From assembly GCA_900380265.1 (NCBI GenBank), contig LR025083.1:930001-994000 (forward strand): 64,000 nucleotides of DNA, written 5' to 3'. Shown here in pieces: positions 1 through 12,990 of this stretch (position 1 is the stretch's first letter; each line of letters starts with the position of its first letter). Source of the DNA: Serratia symbiotica (GTDB taxonomy: Bacteria > Pseudomonadota > Gammaproteobacteria > Enterobacterales > Enterobacteriaceae). The position numbers were made by a program, and so were the translations under genes. The notes beneath the pieces are model-generated. The model was not told the DNA's origin and searched no databases. It saw nothing but the letters and a program-made list of their open reading frames with translations.

Positions 1-177
1 GTAAGGTTAGGTTTCCTCAATGCTGGTGAGGATTATGTTGTGTGCAATCCAATAATAAAAGAAGGAACACATATGCAGGTAGCGGGTATGTGCTGGAAAC
101 CATCTTTAGATAAATAAATATTAGCTGAACGCTTACGAAAACAAGGAAGAAAAAGAGAAAGAATAATAAAGAAAATA

Positions 178-665
178 ATAGGATAAAATAAAACCCTAAC
201 AAAGATTTTTATCTTATCGACCTGAATGTTTTGAATAAGAAAAAGAAGAATGGTCGTATTGTAAACGTAAGCTTTCTAAGTGCATACAGATTCTACCTGA
301 TAAGTTTTAAAGCGCGTACACTGCTTTTAGTGATAAAGTTTATTATGGGTACATTAAGATTGCTTAATCTCCATTAAGTGGATATTTTATTGTTGTGCTT
401 CATAGGAATTACCTCACATCTTGAGCGCTAGATTTTTGTAAGCAGTTCCACTCAGTTATGGAGCAGATAGAAGAAAGTGAGAAGTGCTGTATCCTTTCCT
501 GCAAAGTAGATAAGTTGTTCATAATCTCTGTGCCAGTGATTCTTGCGTGCCACCACCTATTAGGTGAAATACTGCTACGCTTACTGAGTGTTAAAACAAT
601 ACTTACACTTGAGCACCTATGAAAATTTCAAATAAAGCCACTGCTTACTGATTAAAATTGGTTAA
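178..665 (+). pseudogene. lrp: Eroded leucine-responsive regulator gene
   Basis: This is a fossil of Lrp, the AsnC-family regulator of amino-acid metabolism genes, about 163 residues in enterobacteria. With frames shifted by hand the order of the protein is still legible. A lysine-rich start with an ID..IL.. helix lies near 178-230, then K.GRI.NV near 246-262. LLN.H and a hydrophobic strand follow near 361-405, FEQFN near 440-460, and LLGE.LLRL near 560-580. A final LIK..stop ends at 665. No frame stays open, so no protein is made. The neighbour downstream is the ftsK fossil, as in Escherichia coli, which supports the call. The match was made from memory of the family, not by alignment. Confidence 0.72.
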
Positions 666-773
666 GGAAAAATATGACTAAATTGCTAACCCTTCTATTC
701 CCTGAAGGGGTCTTGGTATCGGATAAACCGATTGTCGCTGTTGCTATGGCAAGCACAAGAAGCTGAGAAGTTA

Positions 774-1880
774 ATTTTCAGATAGGAATATACAGAAGAT
801 AAAGCAGTTACCATGCAGAAATCGGTAGGAGCCAGCGCTTTCTAGAGGCTATGTTGATTGTAATAGCTATTTGTTCTTTCCTTTCATGTACTTGCTGAGT
901 AGTTTTAATTCACCTGACCTAAGCTGGCTTAAGAAAGCTTGGCATAATCTATTCGGAATTTGTCCGGCAGAATTGCTGTGTAGATAACCAAAATTCTATT
1001 ATTGATATTTGGGGTGATCGCCTATGCGATCCCGCTACTTATGCCGGTGTGTTGGGTACAAGGCTATAGCTAGAAGCTATGTAGTAGGTACAATATTGAT
1101 TGTTTACGTTGTGTTTGTGTCTAAACGACATGTTGCCAACAGCGTTCACTGTCTAGGGTTGGAAGTACTGCATGTTGCTGCTCTGTCATCTTTTATATTT
1201 AGTTTTATTATTCAGGATATGATTCTAAGTAATGGCACTACTACCTCAATTTATCAGTAGTACAGCCACCTCATCACTATCTGTTTGGTCGTGGTTTGAA
1301 GGATGTTTGCCAGGCGTGGATTCTGATGATCGCCAAGGAGAATGGCGCACTTTCCCCCCCATTTGTTGCTTTATGACTAAGTGTTTGTATTGCAAAGACC
1401 TTAATGACTATGATAAAGGTTGCTATATTGTTGATAAGGCCGAATAAACAATGGAAATTGTGGATACGCCATATCGTGACATATACTCTTGTTATCGGCA
1501 CTTTGTCTTTTGACAAGCGCCGAACTACTGACGGCAGAAGACTCAGGGAAGGTTGTTCAGGGGCAGCTACGCTAGTCATGAAAGGTGATAATCTTAACCA
1601 TCCTTGATGTTTTTGAAGGCATCAACTATGAGCGTGATAACAGATTGATAAGCTAGTATCCGATAAAGAGATAAACAGGAATAGATTATCACCGCTGTGT
1701 CATTTGAGATCTAAGAGGAAACGTAAGGGTCTATAGTGGATCGCATGGCTTATGTCGATGATAAGGTTAATAAGTCACAGTGCGACAATAATTGACTTGA
1801 CCTGATGTAAGGGTGCTAAACGCTTTTCCAATAACGTCTCACCTATGCGTTTCTGGTAAAATATGAAGCGTTTTTTGATA
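774..1880 (+). pseudogene. ftsK: Collapsed ftsK (DNA translocase) fossil
   Basis: FtsK anchors at the septum by its N-terminal membrane domain and pumps chromosome dimers with its C-terminal motor; the gene is normally well over 3 kb. Here both ends survive in about 1.1 kb. The N-terminus is legible as EYTEDKAVT near 787-813 and LEAMLIVIAI near 843-872. It continues as a PDLSW..AWHN stretch near 913-950 and a hydrophobic ..IAYAIPLLM segment near 1005-1045. The C-terminal motor is represented by a stretch like IPTRIAFTV..DSRT near 1468-1530, a GG.E.LLGMGDML-like stretch near 1558-1600, and YVDG-like residues near 1750. The middle, with the linker and Walker motifs, is gone. Its place between lrp and lolA is the ancestral one. 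Alternative: two independent short fossils. Confidence 0.7.
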
Positions 1881-1942
1881 GAGATACGATGATTAGACTA
1901 ATATCAGTCTTGTGATTAATGTGGTTTATAGGTATCTGGAGC

Positions 1943-2554
1943 ATGGAAAAACTATTAGCGGTCTATTGTATACTCACTCTATTTGTGCCCTCGACTGTTC
2001 TGGCGGCTGCCACGCAGAATTTGAAAAATCGTCTATCGCAAGTAAACAGCTTGCAAGCGTATTTCTCATATACAGTCACTACTAGTGATGGTTCTGCGGT
2101 TCAAAACGGGGAAGGAGAACTTTTTATAAAGCGCCCGAACTTATTTAATTGGCACATAACGTCGCCTGACGAGAGTGTGCTTATTTCTGATGGTCAGACT
2201 CTATGGTTCTATAATCCATTCATAGAACAGGCGACAGCGACCTGGCTAAAGAGTGCTAACGAGAAGACGCCATTAATGCTGATCATGCGTAATAATGTCA
2301 AGGACTGGGAACAATACCAGGTCCATCAGAAAAACGATAATTTTGAGCTGACGCCAAAATCTACAACAGGAAACCTGAAGAAGTTCGCCGTTAGTGTGAC
2401 TGATAGCGGTACAATCTGTAGTTTTGCTGTGGTGGAACAGGATGGGCAACGCACTACCTATGTGCTGAAGAACCAGAAGAACGTTTCTGGCAATGCAACC
2501 AATTTTACATTTACCCCACCACGGGGAGTCGTCCTGGACGACCAGCGTCAATGA
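1943..2554 (+). CDS. lolA: Outer-membrane lipoprotein carrier protein LolA
   Basis: LolA is the periplasmic chaperone that takes lipoproteins from LolCDE in the inner membrane and hands them to LolB at the outer membrane. From the chosen ATG the protein is 203 residues, the usual length. An upstream in-frame ATG at 1919 would add eight residues in front of the signal peptide and is less likely. The N-terminus is a signal peptide (charged start, hydrophobic run, cleavage near VLA-AAT about residue 20). The family core is present: KRPNLFNWH near 60-70, [15 protein letters not shown] near 90-105, and a C-terminal FTFTPP.GV..DDQR. It is the only intact gene between the ftsK and rarA fossils, which fits an essential gene kept by selection. 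Confidence 0.97.
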   Translation: MEKLLAVYCILTLFVPSTVLAAATQNLKNRLSQVNSLQAYFSYTVTTSDGSAVQNGEGELFIKRPNLFNWHITSPDESVLISDGQTLWFYNPFIEQATATWLKSANEKTPLMLIMRNNVKDWEQYQVHQKNDNFELTPKSTTGNLKKFAVSVTDSGTICSFAVVEQDGQRTTYVLKNQKNVSGNATNFTFTPPRGVVLDDQRQ

Positions 2555-2561
2555 GGTGGGA

Positions 2562-3990
2562 ATGCCTAATTTTTCTTGATTTTCCAAAAACAACTTCCAG
2601 CAATTGGGCGTTCGTATATGGCACATCACGTTGATATAATTATATTAATAACCGGCGGATTCTGGAGTATAATTGGTTTCAAGCTTAATTTAAGTCAGCT
2701 AGTTTCACCTCACGACTTTGTGGCTATCCGGCGTAGGCCCACAATAGGTTGAGAGTAAATTAGTCGTTATGCTAGGCGGATGTCGAGTGTATTCCCGGTG
2801 TTAGTTCTGGCATGAAAGAAAGAGCGCATGCGCCTGGGATGCACACAAAACCCTACGGCTAGCTTCTGTCTAATCCTTTATCTCATGAAGCATACGACGC
2901 AATAAAAACTAGCAGGAGTTTCTAGCCATACGGCGAAGACGGCACAATCACATTTATCGATGTACCAACAGAAACCTCTTATTTAAACTCAACTCGAATT
3001 TTTTCGAGTGCCTCTGTTGATTTGTTACATTGATTAGCGACTAGAGAGATCACTCAGTAGCTTGGTTCGGCGATGAATGATAGTGAGTTTGGTTAGGTGG
3101 CTTGCATATCTGATTACCTGAAGAGACACGCCGTATGTTGTCGGCATAACACGCCGTTAAATAGCTTAGAAACACTGCGTGATATAATTGAAATCAATAT
3201 AAAGTGGTAAAAGTATTAATGACTAAACTTCTGAAAGAAGTTTTCGATGGATAATGACGCTTCAAAAAAAGCAAGGGGATCGCAATCATTATTTCATCTC
3301 TCAATGATATTGAGAGCTGCTCAGTTTGATGCTAGACCCTACTTTAGTAGTTATGCACGAATAAACATACTGTTGGCGGTGAACTGCTGTACGTGGAGTG
3401 CTGCAGGCTGAGTTGTGTTACACGCATAAATCTTGTGGACAGCCAATTCGCCGATCGTACAAGTAAGTTTCTAGATAGATTTTCCCGATAAGCAATGAAA
3501 TGTATACTGTCTTCAAAGCAGCGTTGTACGAGATTAGAGAATAGCTTGATTATATGATGTCGTGTGAAATCTGCACACACATCCAGCTAATAAAAGCAAT
3601 GAGTTAACTGCTGAGTGCCGTTACAACACCAGCAATCTACTGACAAGGTAGGTAAGTATAATTTTACCTGGAATCAATAATGATTGTTACTATTAACCCC
3701 CTTTTGGTAAAAATTAGATAAGCAAGAGGTTGGATAGCTTTCTGAATAGAGGCAAGAAAGTCAAAAAGCCGACTTTCCACTATCATGACTATAGTACTAA
3801 GATTAGCAGAGTGTATGCCACCTTAATATGAGGATAGTCAGCCCTATATACATATCTGATTTATCATCACAGAAAGTGGTAACGTACACATAACTCAGTT
3901 AGAAATCTATTTAAACAGCGTTTGTGTTACCCCAGGCTTAATCCTGGTGATAAGGTTGATTGATTCCCAGCAGTTTAAGCTATTAAGGGA
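2562..3990 (+). pseudogene. rarA: rarA (replication-associated AAA+ ATPase) pseudogene
   Basis: RarA (MgsA) is a clamp-loader-like AAA+ ATPase acting at stalled forks, about 447 residues. The fossil begins with an ATG eight bases after the lolA stop, and the N-terminus MPNFS..DF reads on across a stop. The Walker A region near 2715-2760 is destroyed. YA.ADVE...V.SG.KE is legible near 2768-2820, DGTITFI near 2938-2960, and TENP.FELNS near 2965-2998. The tail of the sensor domain reads as AMNDSE then EETRR...N.LE near 3072-3175. SNEMYTVFKAAL near 3490-3530 matches the C-terminal SNAVYT.FKAAL. Several frameshifts and stops make it non-functional. The order lolA-rarA-serS is the standard enterobacterial one. 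Confidence 0.88.
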
Positions 3991-4028
3991 ATAGAGTGAG
4001 AGAGAACTCTCATATATAGCTGAGTTAA

Positions 4029-5372
<1,344 letters not shown>

Positions 5373-5559
5373 AAGCGTGTATAAATAATGCGAGTGGTAG
5401 AAGGGAAATCAGGTCTAATCTTAAAGATTAGAGGCAGCAATAATGCTTTCAGAGACTGGCTATAGATCTAAGCGTTTCGGCGTGCGCCCATTGTGTCCAC
5501 ATTTGTGCTTAATCCCAATTAAGGTAATCAAGGCTACCTTAACTTTGACGTGCTGCTAG

Positions 5560-6270
5560 ACAGCTCGAACTAGTTATTGTCGCTGCCCCTGTCACCGTGG
5601 CTGCTAATTCTCGCGAGGAGGCAAAGTCGTCTATATCTTAGACGTGAAATTGCCACACTAGCCCAACTGTGACTCAGGCGCTATTCCAGCTCTATAATGT
5701 TATGATAGGTCATGCGCAGGTTAAATCCACGCTACTGTTGACTAACAGTAGCTATTATTCTAGTCATCTCTCTGCATAATAATCTAATCAGATTAGGCGC
5801 TAAGGCGTTGTGGGGCTGGAATATCAAGTTTTGCTACTCCCTAATCGAGTATGAGTTTTAGCGCGACGAGTTTGCCTCAGTATTAGCGGCGAAGCTTAGT
5901 TTAATAAATAGGCAATATTTATCCAATTTATAGGTCTTCCAATAGCTTAGGTCGCTGAAAGTGATATAGAGAGCTTCTAAATTGCTCTCCGAAGCGGATG
6001 AGTTAGCAGCAACTATTGGCTCGATAAACGTGGCAGGTTCTTTTATCTGATTCCTAATCAAAGTTCGGTAACCTTGCGTTCCAGTGCTATGTTCAGTTGA
6101 AATAATGACCGAATGAGGAAAAGGCAGTGCTTCTATTCGGGTTGAACAATAGCTACATCTCACCTGAGACTTCCAAAAACTGAAGGTTTGTCAAATAAGG
6201 TTATGAAATCTTCAGTAATAGTTGCCAGAACAGACTGGAAACGCGGTGGCACTTTCTAGTGCTGCCGGTC
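5560..6270 (-). pseudogene. pflA: Probable pflA (pyruvate formate-lyase activating enzyme) fossil
   Basis: PflA is the radical-SAM enzyme that installs the glycyl radical on pyruvate formate-lyase. On the minus strand an RFIT-like stretch near 6205-6225 is followed by MRCSYC starting at 6163. This resembles the MRCLYCHNR cluster motif of PflA, but the upstream cysteine is not readable. Thirty-one residues on comes YR, at exactly the spacing of the YRHF motif, and then a stretch resembling TASGGEAILQA after a small insertion. The position between serS and serC on the minus strand is where the pflA-pflB-focA-ycaO cluster sits in enterobacteria. The reading frame is open for 101 residues by chance but lacks the rest of the barrel. 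I am moderately sure. Confidence 0.5.
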
Positions 6271-7347
6271 GGTTATGACGGCCGCTATAATACGTTTTGT
6301 ACATGGGTTCACACGGCTCTAGCACGACCTGTTTCTACCTTAGTTAGTGCTTTGTTAGGAGCTCTGCCGTTGATAACGTACACATTACCAATGACGCGCA
6401 TCCCGGGGTATAAATAGTTTATTACCCAGCGGGGCTGATAAACGGAAAGCGCAGATACTACAATTACAATCTGGATTGTAAATTAATTATATCCCTCGCT
6501 ATTGGTTCCTTCTAAGGGTTATAAAAGGCGTTCTAACGTTCGTGAAGCATGACAGCCGTTACTGATCCATTAGGAGTTAGTACCTCTTTCTATTAGGTAA
6601 TGCATGATATTATGCTCGGATATCTGCTATCTCAGATAAGCATCGGCAAAGAAAGAGTTGGTAGATAGTGAGTCAAACCATTTCCATAAAGTGGAAATGG
6701 TAGAGCTTTTTTAGCATCTTGTTGTTTACTTTTAGTAAAGTACCATTTCGTCAAGCTGCATGGACACACGTGATCACAGATGTGAATTAACCAGATGTGT
6801 AGCATAGGGTTAAGCCTACTAGGCTTTCGATATTTAGGCTTTAATCGCTCACCTTGGATTTAGAAGAAGTTATAGAGTATTCCAGTGTGGTGTTTTTTAG
6901 GGGTAAAGGATTTCACCAAAGCTCCACTATTAAGTGTGCTAAAAAGCGGTGATACATAGTGCACGTCCAATCCAATGTTATTCCTCTTGGCTGTATACGA
7001 TTATTGATCTCGGCGGCCTCGAAATCTAAAAGCTGGTCCTTAAGGTGCCGGGTGCCGCGTCCAAAAAATGCGAAGATTAGCTTTAGATTTTATTAAAAGT
7101 TGAGTTTGGCACTTTTAAGTATTATTGCTACCCGGCGTATTGCTATGTCTTCCAATGGCACTAGAAGTGATCAGGAGTATACATACACCCGTTATTGAGT
7201 GCCTAGCCAGTTTGTGAGCGCAGAATAAGAGTTTGAGTCGCGTCATCTGATTTATATTATTTCTAGGCTGTGTACGAATAGTGTTAACTGTCTGTGTATT
7301 TTGACAAGCCGCTCTTGCGGCGAATAGGGCGACGGTGGTGATGAGAA
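6271..7347. other. Gene-free stretch before serC
   Basis: Nothing intact is visible. By synteny this should have held pflB, focA and ycaO. A minus-strand stretch near 6290-6340 vaguely resembles the GRRAGA...NPMHGR segment of pyruvate formate-lyase, but it is too short to call. A minus-strand open frame at 7115-7354 has no family features I recognise. Confidence 0.5.
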
Positions 7348-8433
7348 ATGACACAGATTTATAATTTTAGCTCTGGCCCTTCAATGCTGCCGGTTGAAGT
7401 ATTGCGCCAAGCGGCGCAGGAGCTGTGCAACTGGAACGGACTCGGTTCTTCAGTTATGGAGCTCAGCCACCGAAGTAAAGAATTTATCGCCCTTGCCCAG
7501 AGGGCTGAACAGGATCTGCGAGCTTTGCTGAAGATTCCCTCTAATTATAAAGTGCTATTTTGCCATGGCGGCGCGCGTGCGCAGTTCGCCGCACTGCCGC
7601 AGAACCTGCTTGGAGATAAAACCACCGCCGATTATATCGATGGCGGTTATTGGGCGCGTAGCGCGATTGAAGAAGCACAGAAATATTGTAAGCCAAACGT
7701 CATAAACGTAAAAACTTACGTTGGTAATCTTACCGCTATCACGCCAATGAAAGAATGGGCGCTTAGCGAGCGTGCGGCTTATGTCCATTACTGCCCAAAT
7801 GAGACTATTGACGGCGTAGCTATCAATGAAGCACCGGACTTCGAGGAGAAAGTGGTGATCGGCGATTATTCCTCAACCATTTTGTCTCGTCCGCTAGAGG
7901 TAAGCCGTTTTGGTGTGATTTATGCTGCTGCACAGAAAAATATCGGTCCTGCAGGACTAACTTTGGTGATTGTTCGTGAAGAGCTGTTAGGTAAGGCTCA
8001 CCGTACAGTACCGTCGATTCTCAACTATACTGTCCTGGCCGAGAAAGATTCGATGTTCAATACCCCACCGACTTTTGCTTGGTATCTTGCCAGTCTGGTT
8101 TTTAAGTGGTTGAAAGAGCAGGGCGGGGTGGTGGAGATGCAAAAGCGCAATCAGGCCAAGGCTAGACTGCTATACACTACCATCGATGAATCTGATTTAT
8201 ATTATAGCCAGGTAGCGCCCGCTAACCGGTCTGTGATGAATGTCCCCTTTCAATTGGCGAAAGTAGGGATGGATAAGGTCTTCCTCAGCGAGGCTGAGGG
8301 TGTTGGTCTGAAGGCGCTGAAAGGTCACCGTGTAGTGGGTGGAATACGCGCTTCTATTTATAATGCCATGCCGCTGGCTGGTGTGCAGGCGTTAACTGAT
8401 TTTATGAATGATTTTGAACGACGCCATGGCTAA
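7348..8433 (+). CDS. serC: Phosphoserine aminotransferase
   Basis: A PLP enzyme of the serine pathway (3-phosphohydroxypyruvate plus glutamate to phosphoserine) that also makes 4-phosphohydroxythreonine for pyridoxal phosphate synthesis. It has 361 residues, against 362 in E. coli. The N-terminal [10 protein letters not shown], the cofactor phosphate-binding HGGARAQF (73-80), the aspartate-containing loop and the PLP lysine at residue 197 in [10 protein letters not shown] are all present. The C-terminal [13 protein letters not shown] completes the fold. The ATG start gives the canonical N-terminus. In enterobacteria serC is co-transcribed with aroA, and here only a fossil of aroA follows. Retention of serC alone may reflect its double duty in serine and vitamin B6 synthesis (inference). 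Confidence 0.98.
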   Translation: MTQIYNFSSGPSMLPVEVLRQAAQELCNWNGLGSSVMELSHRSKEFIALAQRAEQDLRALLKIPSNYKVLFCHGGARAQFAALPQNLLGDKTTADYIDGGYWARSAIEEAQKYCKPNVINVKTYVGNLTAITPMKEWALSERAAYVHYCPNETIDGVAINEAPDFEEKVVIGDYSSTILSRPLEVSRFGVIYAAAQKNIGPAGLTLVIVREELLGKAHRTVPSILNYTVLAEKDSMFNTPPTFAWYLASLVFKWLKEQGGVVEMQKRNQAKARLLYTTIDESDLYYSQVAPANRSVMNVPFQLAKVGMDKVFLSEAEGVGLKALKGHRVVGGIRASIYNAMPLAGVQALTDFMNDFERRHG

Positions 8434-8499
8434 AAGTCGATCTTGGTTCGCGGATTTGATTTACCCTTTGACAGGTAAAGGTTTACCTTGCCTAAGGAC

Positions 8500-9880
8500 T
8501 CGTGTATGTTAAATTTAGGCTTTGTTACTGCATGTTTATTGGTGGTTAATAAGCGTAATGGCTAGTTAGCGCTATTATGCTTATACAGTAAGCGGGTGAC
8601 AGTATTAGTCTTAGACTTCCCTGAAGCGTACTTTTAAAAAAAGGTTTACCACGGGGCATTAAGTAATGTTGTAACTGGTCGCTTGAACAATAGCAGTGTC
8701 AAAATAGTCGGCCAAGGGTATTCAACCTTGTCTTCTGCTGGGGTGGCTAGTAGAAGACATACGGTCCGGTTTGCAGGTGATTTGAAAGAAAAGATCTGTA
8801 TTCCATGCGTAATGCATAACGCAAGTTAAGTGTAAATATTGGGCTTCTGCTGATCGCATAGTCTTTTCAGTTATTGTTACTGCACGGCCGTTATGGGCTA
8901 TACCTCTGGTATAATTGCTTTTTGTAATGCAGGGGAGGCAGTCTTAGCATAAGACATCGTGATGTAGTAGTGCTGGGGCTGTGTATAAAAAGTGACCGAT
9001 CGGTCGTTATGTAGGGCGCATTGCGCTAGGGTAATACGTGCAGATAGTTACTTAAAACAACCAGATCGCCGCGTTACTCTTTGTGGCAGTACACTTGGAG
9101 TGCAATATCAGTTTCGATGGTGCCTGAGATTGCCAGGTAAACATCAAAACATTCCTTTGACTGCACCGCTAGTCCCAGGATACTCAAGTCTATAATAAAG
9201 ATGAGTTAGTGCCTAAAAGCTACATCGGCATTGCCCTTTCCTGATGCGAATCTTTAAAATTGAGTTTAGTTACATGTATTATCGATGTTTATAGCAAGTT
9301 GCTAAGCTTACTGTTAATAGGGTGATTGCGTTGCGGAGAGTATGTCTCTTTAGACTCTTTTGTCCTCGCCCGCTGCGATTAAAGTTGTTATAGTGCGTGC
9401 GACTAGAATTGGTCGAAAGCGTGCATTTAAATAGCCTGTTCGCGCTCTTGTTAGTAAGAATGGGTTGCACGTGTCACTTGGGTAGATAATTTGACTAAGT
9501 GTAGTTGCAGCAAACTAGAAGTTTTATATGGATATGAATTCTACTTCAGATGCCTGAAGATAATCGCCATCACTCCACCGTTTGATCAGTGAAACCCCTA
9601 CTCATATCTACATATGAGTAAAAAGTAAAGAGACCGTCTAGCCGTCATTGCGGCAGAGTTGCGAAAATTTTCTCCAGTGGCTTACGACGGTGATAATTTA
9701 GCTATCGGTCGCCACCTAATAAGGTGATGTGTCTTATATCGACACGCCTAACGGCTACCGAATGATTGTTGTGATGTTCGTTTCTGGCATTGTCGAATAC
9801 TCAGTTGTCCATCCTTGATTTGTAAGGCGTAGCAGATTTATTGCGAGATTTCTTGAATGCATTTATCGTATTTATTGCTG
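8500..9880 (+). pseudogene. aroA: aroA (EPSP synthase) pseudogene
   Basis: AroA makes 5-enolpyruvylshikimate-3-phosphate, the sixth shikimate-pathway step. The fossil lies between serC and cmk, its normal place. Around 8992-9180 a frame resembles the segment from M.ERP...L to LTAPL.P. At 9602-9660 the stretch NIYNWRVKETDRL...AAELRK is legible with small indels. At 9750-9830 the stretch DHRMAMCFSLVAL.DTPVTILD is nearly complete at DNA level but shifted. Stops and indels run through all frames, so no enzyme is possible. The start could not be pinned down. The size, about 1.4 kb, still matches the 1.28 kb parent gene, suggesting decay mostly by point changes and small indels. Confidence 0.87.
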
Positions 9881-10089
9881 CATAGTCGTTATTTTTATAT
9901 GCTTTTATGATTATACATGTTTTGGTATACAAGCAAAAACCTTTAGAGGTAACAGTTCGCTGAATGAGGGTGTATAATACGCTAGGCAGCTATCTATTAG
10001 CTAATCAGAAAGGGCGCTGGGAACCAGACTTTTATATTCATGTAATTACTAGATAATTGCGGTGAGTTTATCTACCTGAAGGAGATAAC

Positions 10090-10773
10090 ATGATGGCTAC
10101 AGCCCCGGTAATAGCAGTTGATGGGCCAAGTGGTGCTGGGAAAGGCACGCTTTGTCAGGCTATTGCTAAAACCCTTGGTTGGCATTTTCTTGATTCTGGG
10201 GCGATATATCGTGTTTTAGCAATGACAGCGTTATATCACCAGGTCGATATAACGTCTGAGGAACTGTTAGTTCCTTTAGCCGAGCATCTTGATCTTTGTT
10301 TTTGTACGCAGAATGGTAGGGTCGTGTTAGAAGGTAAAGACGTTAGTAATGATATTCGTACTGAATCCGTTGGTGAAGCTGCATCGCGGGTAGCTAAGTT
10401 ACCTCGCGTGCGCGAGTCGTTGTTACGTCGCCAGCGCGCTTTCCGGAAGGAACCTGGGTTAGTTGCCGATGGCCGCGACATGGGCACGGTGGTGTTCTCT
10501 GATGCCCCAGTTAAAATTTTTCTTAATGCTCCTCAAGAAGAACGCGCGTATCGCCGTAGTCTACAGTTGCAAGAAAAGGGCTTTAATGTTAATTTTGGAT
10601 GGCTTTTGTCCGAGATACGGAAACGAGATGACCGTGATCGTGAGCGGTCCATCTCCCCTTTGGCACCTGCTTCCGATGCCTTTTTGCTCGATTCAAGCAG
10701 ATTGTCAGTCGGGGAAGTCATCCAGAAAGCGTTAGGCTATGTACTTAAAGTTATGCCATTACTGCCACGATAA
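10090..10773 (+). CDS. cmk: Cytidylate kinase
   Basis: Phosphorylates CMP and dCMP to the diphosphates, feeding RNA, DNA and CDP-lipid synthesis. It has 227 residues, equal to E. coli Cmk. The P-loop [11 protein letters not shown] lies at residues 13-23, the CMP-binding LDSGAIYR at about 36-43, and [11 protein letters not shown] in the middle. RDDRDR in the lid region follows at about 179-184. The first of two adjacent ATG codons is preferred because an AGGAG ribosome-binding site stands five bases upstream. It directly precedes rpsA, as in the conserved cmk-rpsA-ihfB cluster. Nothing looks damaged. Confidence 0.98.
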   Translation: MMATAPVIAVDGPSGAGKGTLCQAIAKTLGWHFLDSGAIYRVLAMTALYHQVDITSEELLVPLAEHLDLCFCTQNGRVVLEGKDVSNDIRTESVGEAASRVAKLPRVRESLLRRQRAFRKEPGLVADGRDMGTVVFSDAPVKIFLNAPQEERAYRRSLQLQEKGFNVNFGWLLSEIRKRDDRDRERSISPLAPASDAFLLDSSRLSVGEVIQKALGYVLKVMPLLPR

Positions 10774-10950
10774 GTCTTATTCACTGTTAGTATTGCCCTG
10801 TTTTCATAGAAAACACTGTAATGTCTAGGCTAGATGAACCCTTTAACCTAAACTCTGTTGGCATGGAGCCACTAGTAGTGGTATATGAAACAACCCATTT
10901 GGCGGGATGCTAAATGGACCTTAAACTAAAGAATTCTGAAGATTAACAAC

Positions 10951-12627
10951 ATGACTGAATCTTTCTCTCAACTCTTTGAAGAATCGCTAAAAACAATCGA
11001 AACCAGGCCAGGTTCCATCGTGAGAGGCACTATTGTTGCCATCGATAAAGACGTGGTACTGGTTGACGCTGGTCTGAAGTCTGAGTCAGCTATCCCGGCT
11101 GAGCAGTTCAAAAATGCACAGGGCGAGCTAGAAATACAGGTTGGTGACAAAGTTGACGTTGCGCTGGACGCTGTCGAGGACGGCTTTGGTGAAACTTTGT
11201 TGTCGCGTGAGAAAGCTAAACGTCACGAAGCTTGGATCACACTGGAAAAAGCTTATGAAGACGCTGAAACCGTGATCGGTGTTATTAACGGCAAGGTTAA
11301 GGGTGGTTTCACCGTTGAGCTGAATAGTATTCGGGCGTTCCTGCCAGGGTCCTTGGTTGATGTGCGTCCAGTACGCGATACATTACACCTGGAAGGTAAA
11401 GAGCTTGAGTTTAAAGTCATCAAGCTGGACCAGAAACGGAACAACGTTGTTGTTTCTCGCCGTGCGGTTATTGAATCTGAGAATAGTGCAGAGCGTGATC
11501 AACTGCTGGAAAACCTTCAAGAAGGTATGGCAGTGAAGGGTGTCGTTAAGAATCTTACAGATTATGGTGCATTTGTTGATCTGGGTGGCGTAGATGGACT
11601 GTTACATATCACTGATATGGCTTGGAAACGTGTTAAGCACCCAAGTGAAATTGTCAATGTGGGTGATGAAGTCACCGTTAAAGTACTGAAGTTTGACCGC
11701 GAGCGAACTCGCGTTTCCCTGGGTCTCAAACAACTTGGCGAAGATCCATGGGTGGCTATTTCAAAGCGTTATCCTGAAAGTACTACACTCACAGGTCGTG
11801 TTACAAACCTGACTGATTATGGTTGCTTCGTAGAAATCGAAGAAGGCGTTGAAGGCTTAGTACACGTCTCTGAAATGGATTGGACCAATAAAAATATCCA
11901 CCCATCCAAAGTAGTTAATGTGGGAGATATAGTAGAAGTAATGGTGCTAGATATTGATGAAGAGCGCCGTCGTATTTCTCTTGGCTTGAAGCAGTGTAAA
12001 TCTAACCCATGGCTGCAGTTTGCAGAAACTCACAATAAGGGTGATTTTGTTGAAGGTAAAATCAAGTCTATTACTGACTTTGGTATTTTTATCGGATTGG
12101 AAGGCGGCATCGATGGCCTGGTTCACCTTTCTGACATTTCCTGGAATGTGGCTGGCGAAGAAGCAGTTCGTGATTACAAGAAAGGTGCCGAAATTGCTGC
12201 CGTTGTTTTGCAAGTGGATGCGGAGCGCGAGCGTATCTCTTTGGGCGTCAAACATCTAGCTGAAGATCCCTTTAATAACTACCTTTCTCTTCATAAGAAA
12301 GGGGCTATTGTGACTGGTAAAGTGAACGCAGTTGACGCTAAAGGCGCTACAGTTGAATTAAGGGGAGGTGTAGAAGGGTACTTGCGTGTACCTGAAGCGA
12401 CTCGTGATCGAATTGAAGATGCAACTTTAATGTTGCAGGTTGGTGATGAAATTGAAGCTAAGTTCATCGGTGTTGACCGTAAGAACCGTGTAGTAAGCTT
12501 ATCTTTACGCACTAAAGAGGAAACTGGTGAGAAAGCTGCCATTGTAACTGTTAACCATAAGCGGGAAGAAAGTAAAAACTTCTCTAATGCGATGGCTGAA
12601 GCTTTTAAAGCGGCGAAAGGCGAGTGA
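10951..12627 (+). CDS. rpsA: Ribosomal protein S1
   Basis: S1 binds mRNA at the 30S platform and is needed to initiate on most messages, especially those with weak ribosome-binding sites. It has 558 residues, about one more than E. coli. Six tandem S1 (OB-fold) domains are visible. The first two, ribosome-anchoring, domains cover about 20-170. The later four carry the repeated pattern V.G.V....DYG.FV.(L/E)....GL.H.S. The ATG is preceded only by a weak GAAG at about ten bases, as in E. coli rpsA, where translation is autoregulated through leader RNA structure. The 177-base leader before the gene could play that role (inference). The domains show no sign of erosion. Confidence 0.98.
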   Translation: MTESFSQLFEESLKTIETRPGSIVRGTIVAIDKDVVLVDAGLKSESAIPAEQFKNAQGELEIQVGDKVDVALDAVEDGFGETLLSREKAKRHEAWITLEKAYEDAETVIGVINGKVKGGFTVELNSIRAFLPGSLVDVRPVRDTLHLEGKELEFKVIKLDQKRNNVVVSRRAVIESENSAERDQLLENLQEGMAVKGVVKNLTDYGAFVDLGGVDGLLHITDMAWKRVKHPSEIVNVGDEVTVKVLKFDRERTRVSLGLKQLGEDPWVAISKRYPESTTLTGRVTNLTDYGCFVEIEEGVEGLVHVSEMDWTNKNIHPSKVVNVGDIVEVMVLDIDEERRRISLGLKQCKSNPWLQFAETHNKGDFVEGKIKSITDFGIFIGLEGGIDGLVHLSDISWNVAGEEAVRDYKKGAEIAAVVLQVDAERERISLGVKHLAEDPFNNYLSLHKKGAIVTGKVNAVDAKGATVELRGGVEGYLRVPEATRDRIEDATLMLQVGDEIEAKFIGVDRKNRVVSLSLRTKEETGEKAAIVTVNHKREESKNFSNAMAEAFKAAKGE

Positions 12628-12631
12628 TGAC

Positions 12632-12650
12632 GGGCGGGTTCTGGCCGCCC
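12632..12650 (+). terminator. Short GC hairpin between rpsA and ihfB
   Basis: GGGCGG and CCGCCC form a six-base stem around a seven-base loop, just after the rpsA stop and before the ihfB ribosome-binding site. There is no U-tract, so it is more likely an mRNA-end stabiliser or attenuator than a full terminator. Confidence 0.4.
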
Positions 12651-12682
12651 TAAAGATAGCTTAGCTAAAACTGGGAGGAATG

Positions 12683-12967
12683 ATGACCAAGTCTGAATTA
12701 ATAGGACAGCTTGCCAGCCAGCAAGCTCATATCCCTCGGAAAATCATTGAGAATGTAGTAAAAGAGATGCTTGAACATATAGCTGGAAAATTAGCTGATG
12801 GTGAACGCGTTGAAATCCGTGGATTTGGAAGTTTTTCTCTGCATCACCGTGCCCCTCGCACGGGGCGCAACCCAAAAACAGGTGATAAAGTAGAGCTGGT
12901 CAGTAAACATGTCCCTTACTTTAAGCCTGGTAAAGAGTTGCGTGATCGCGCTAATATCTACAGGTAA
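12683..12967 (+). CDS. ihfB: Integration host factor beta subunit
   Basis: Beta subunit of the DNA-bending heterodimer IHF, a nucleoid protein used in replication, recombination and sigma-54 transcription. From the second of two adjacent ATGs the protein is 94 residues, the family length, and the GGAGG site then has normal spacing; the ATG at 12680 would sit on top of it. The HU/IHF fold is complete, with helices to about residue 45 and RGFGSFSLH. The DNA-binding arm carries the family signature [11 protein letters not shown] and the tail is [13 protein letters not shown]. The proline that intercalates in DNA (RNPKTG) is present. The alpha subunit gene is outside the window. Confidence 0.97.
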   Translation: MTKSELIGQLASQQAHIPRKIIENVVKEMLEHIAGKLADGERVEIRGFGSFSLHHRAPRTGRNPKTGDKVELVSKHVPYFKPGKELRDRANIYR

Positions 12968-12990
12968 TTTTTGACTTTATGCGTGCTCCG

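Noticed and set aside
1024-1607. Short plus- and minus-strand frames in the first 2 kb
   Set aside because: They are chance frames within the ftsK fossil; the readable homology jumps between frames.
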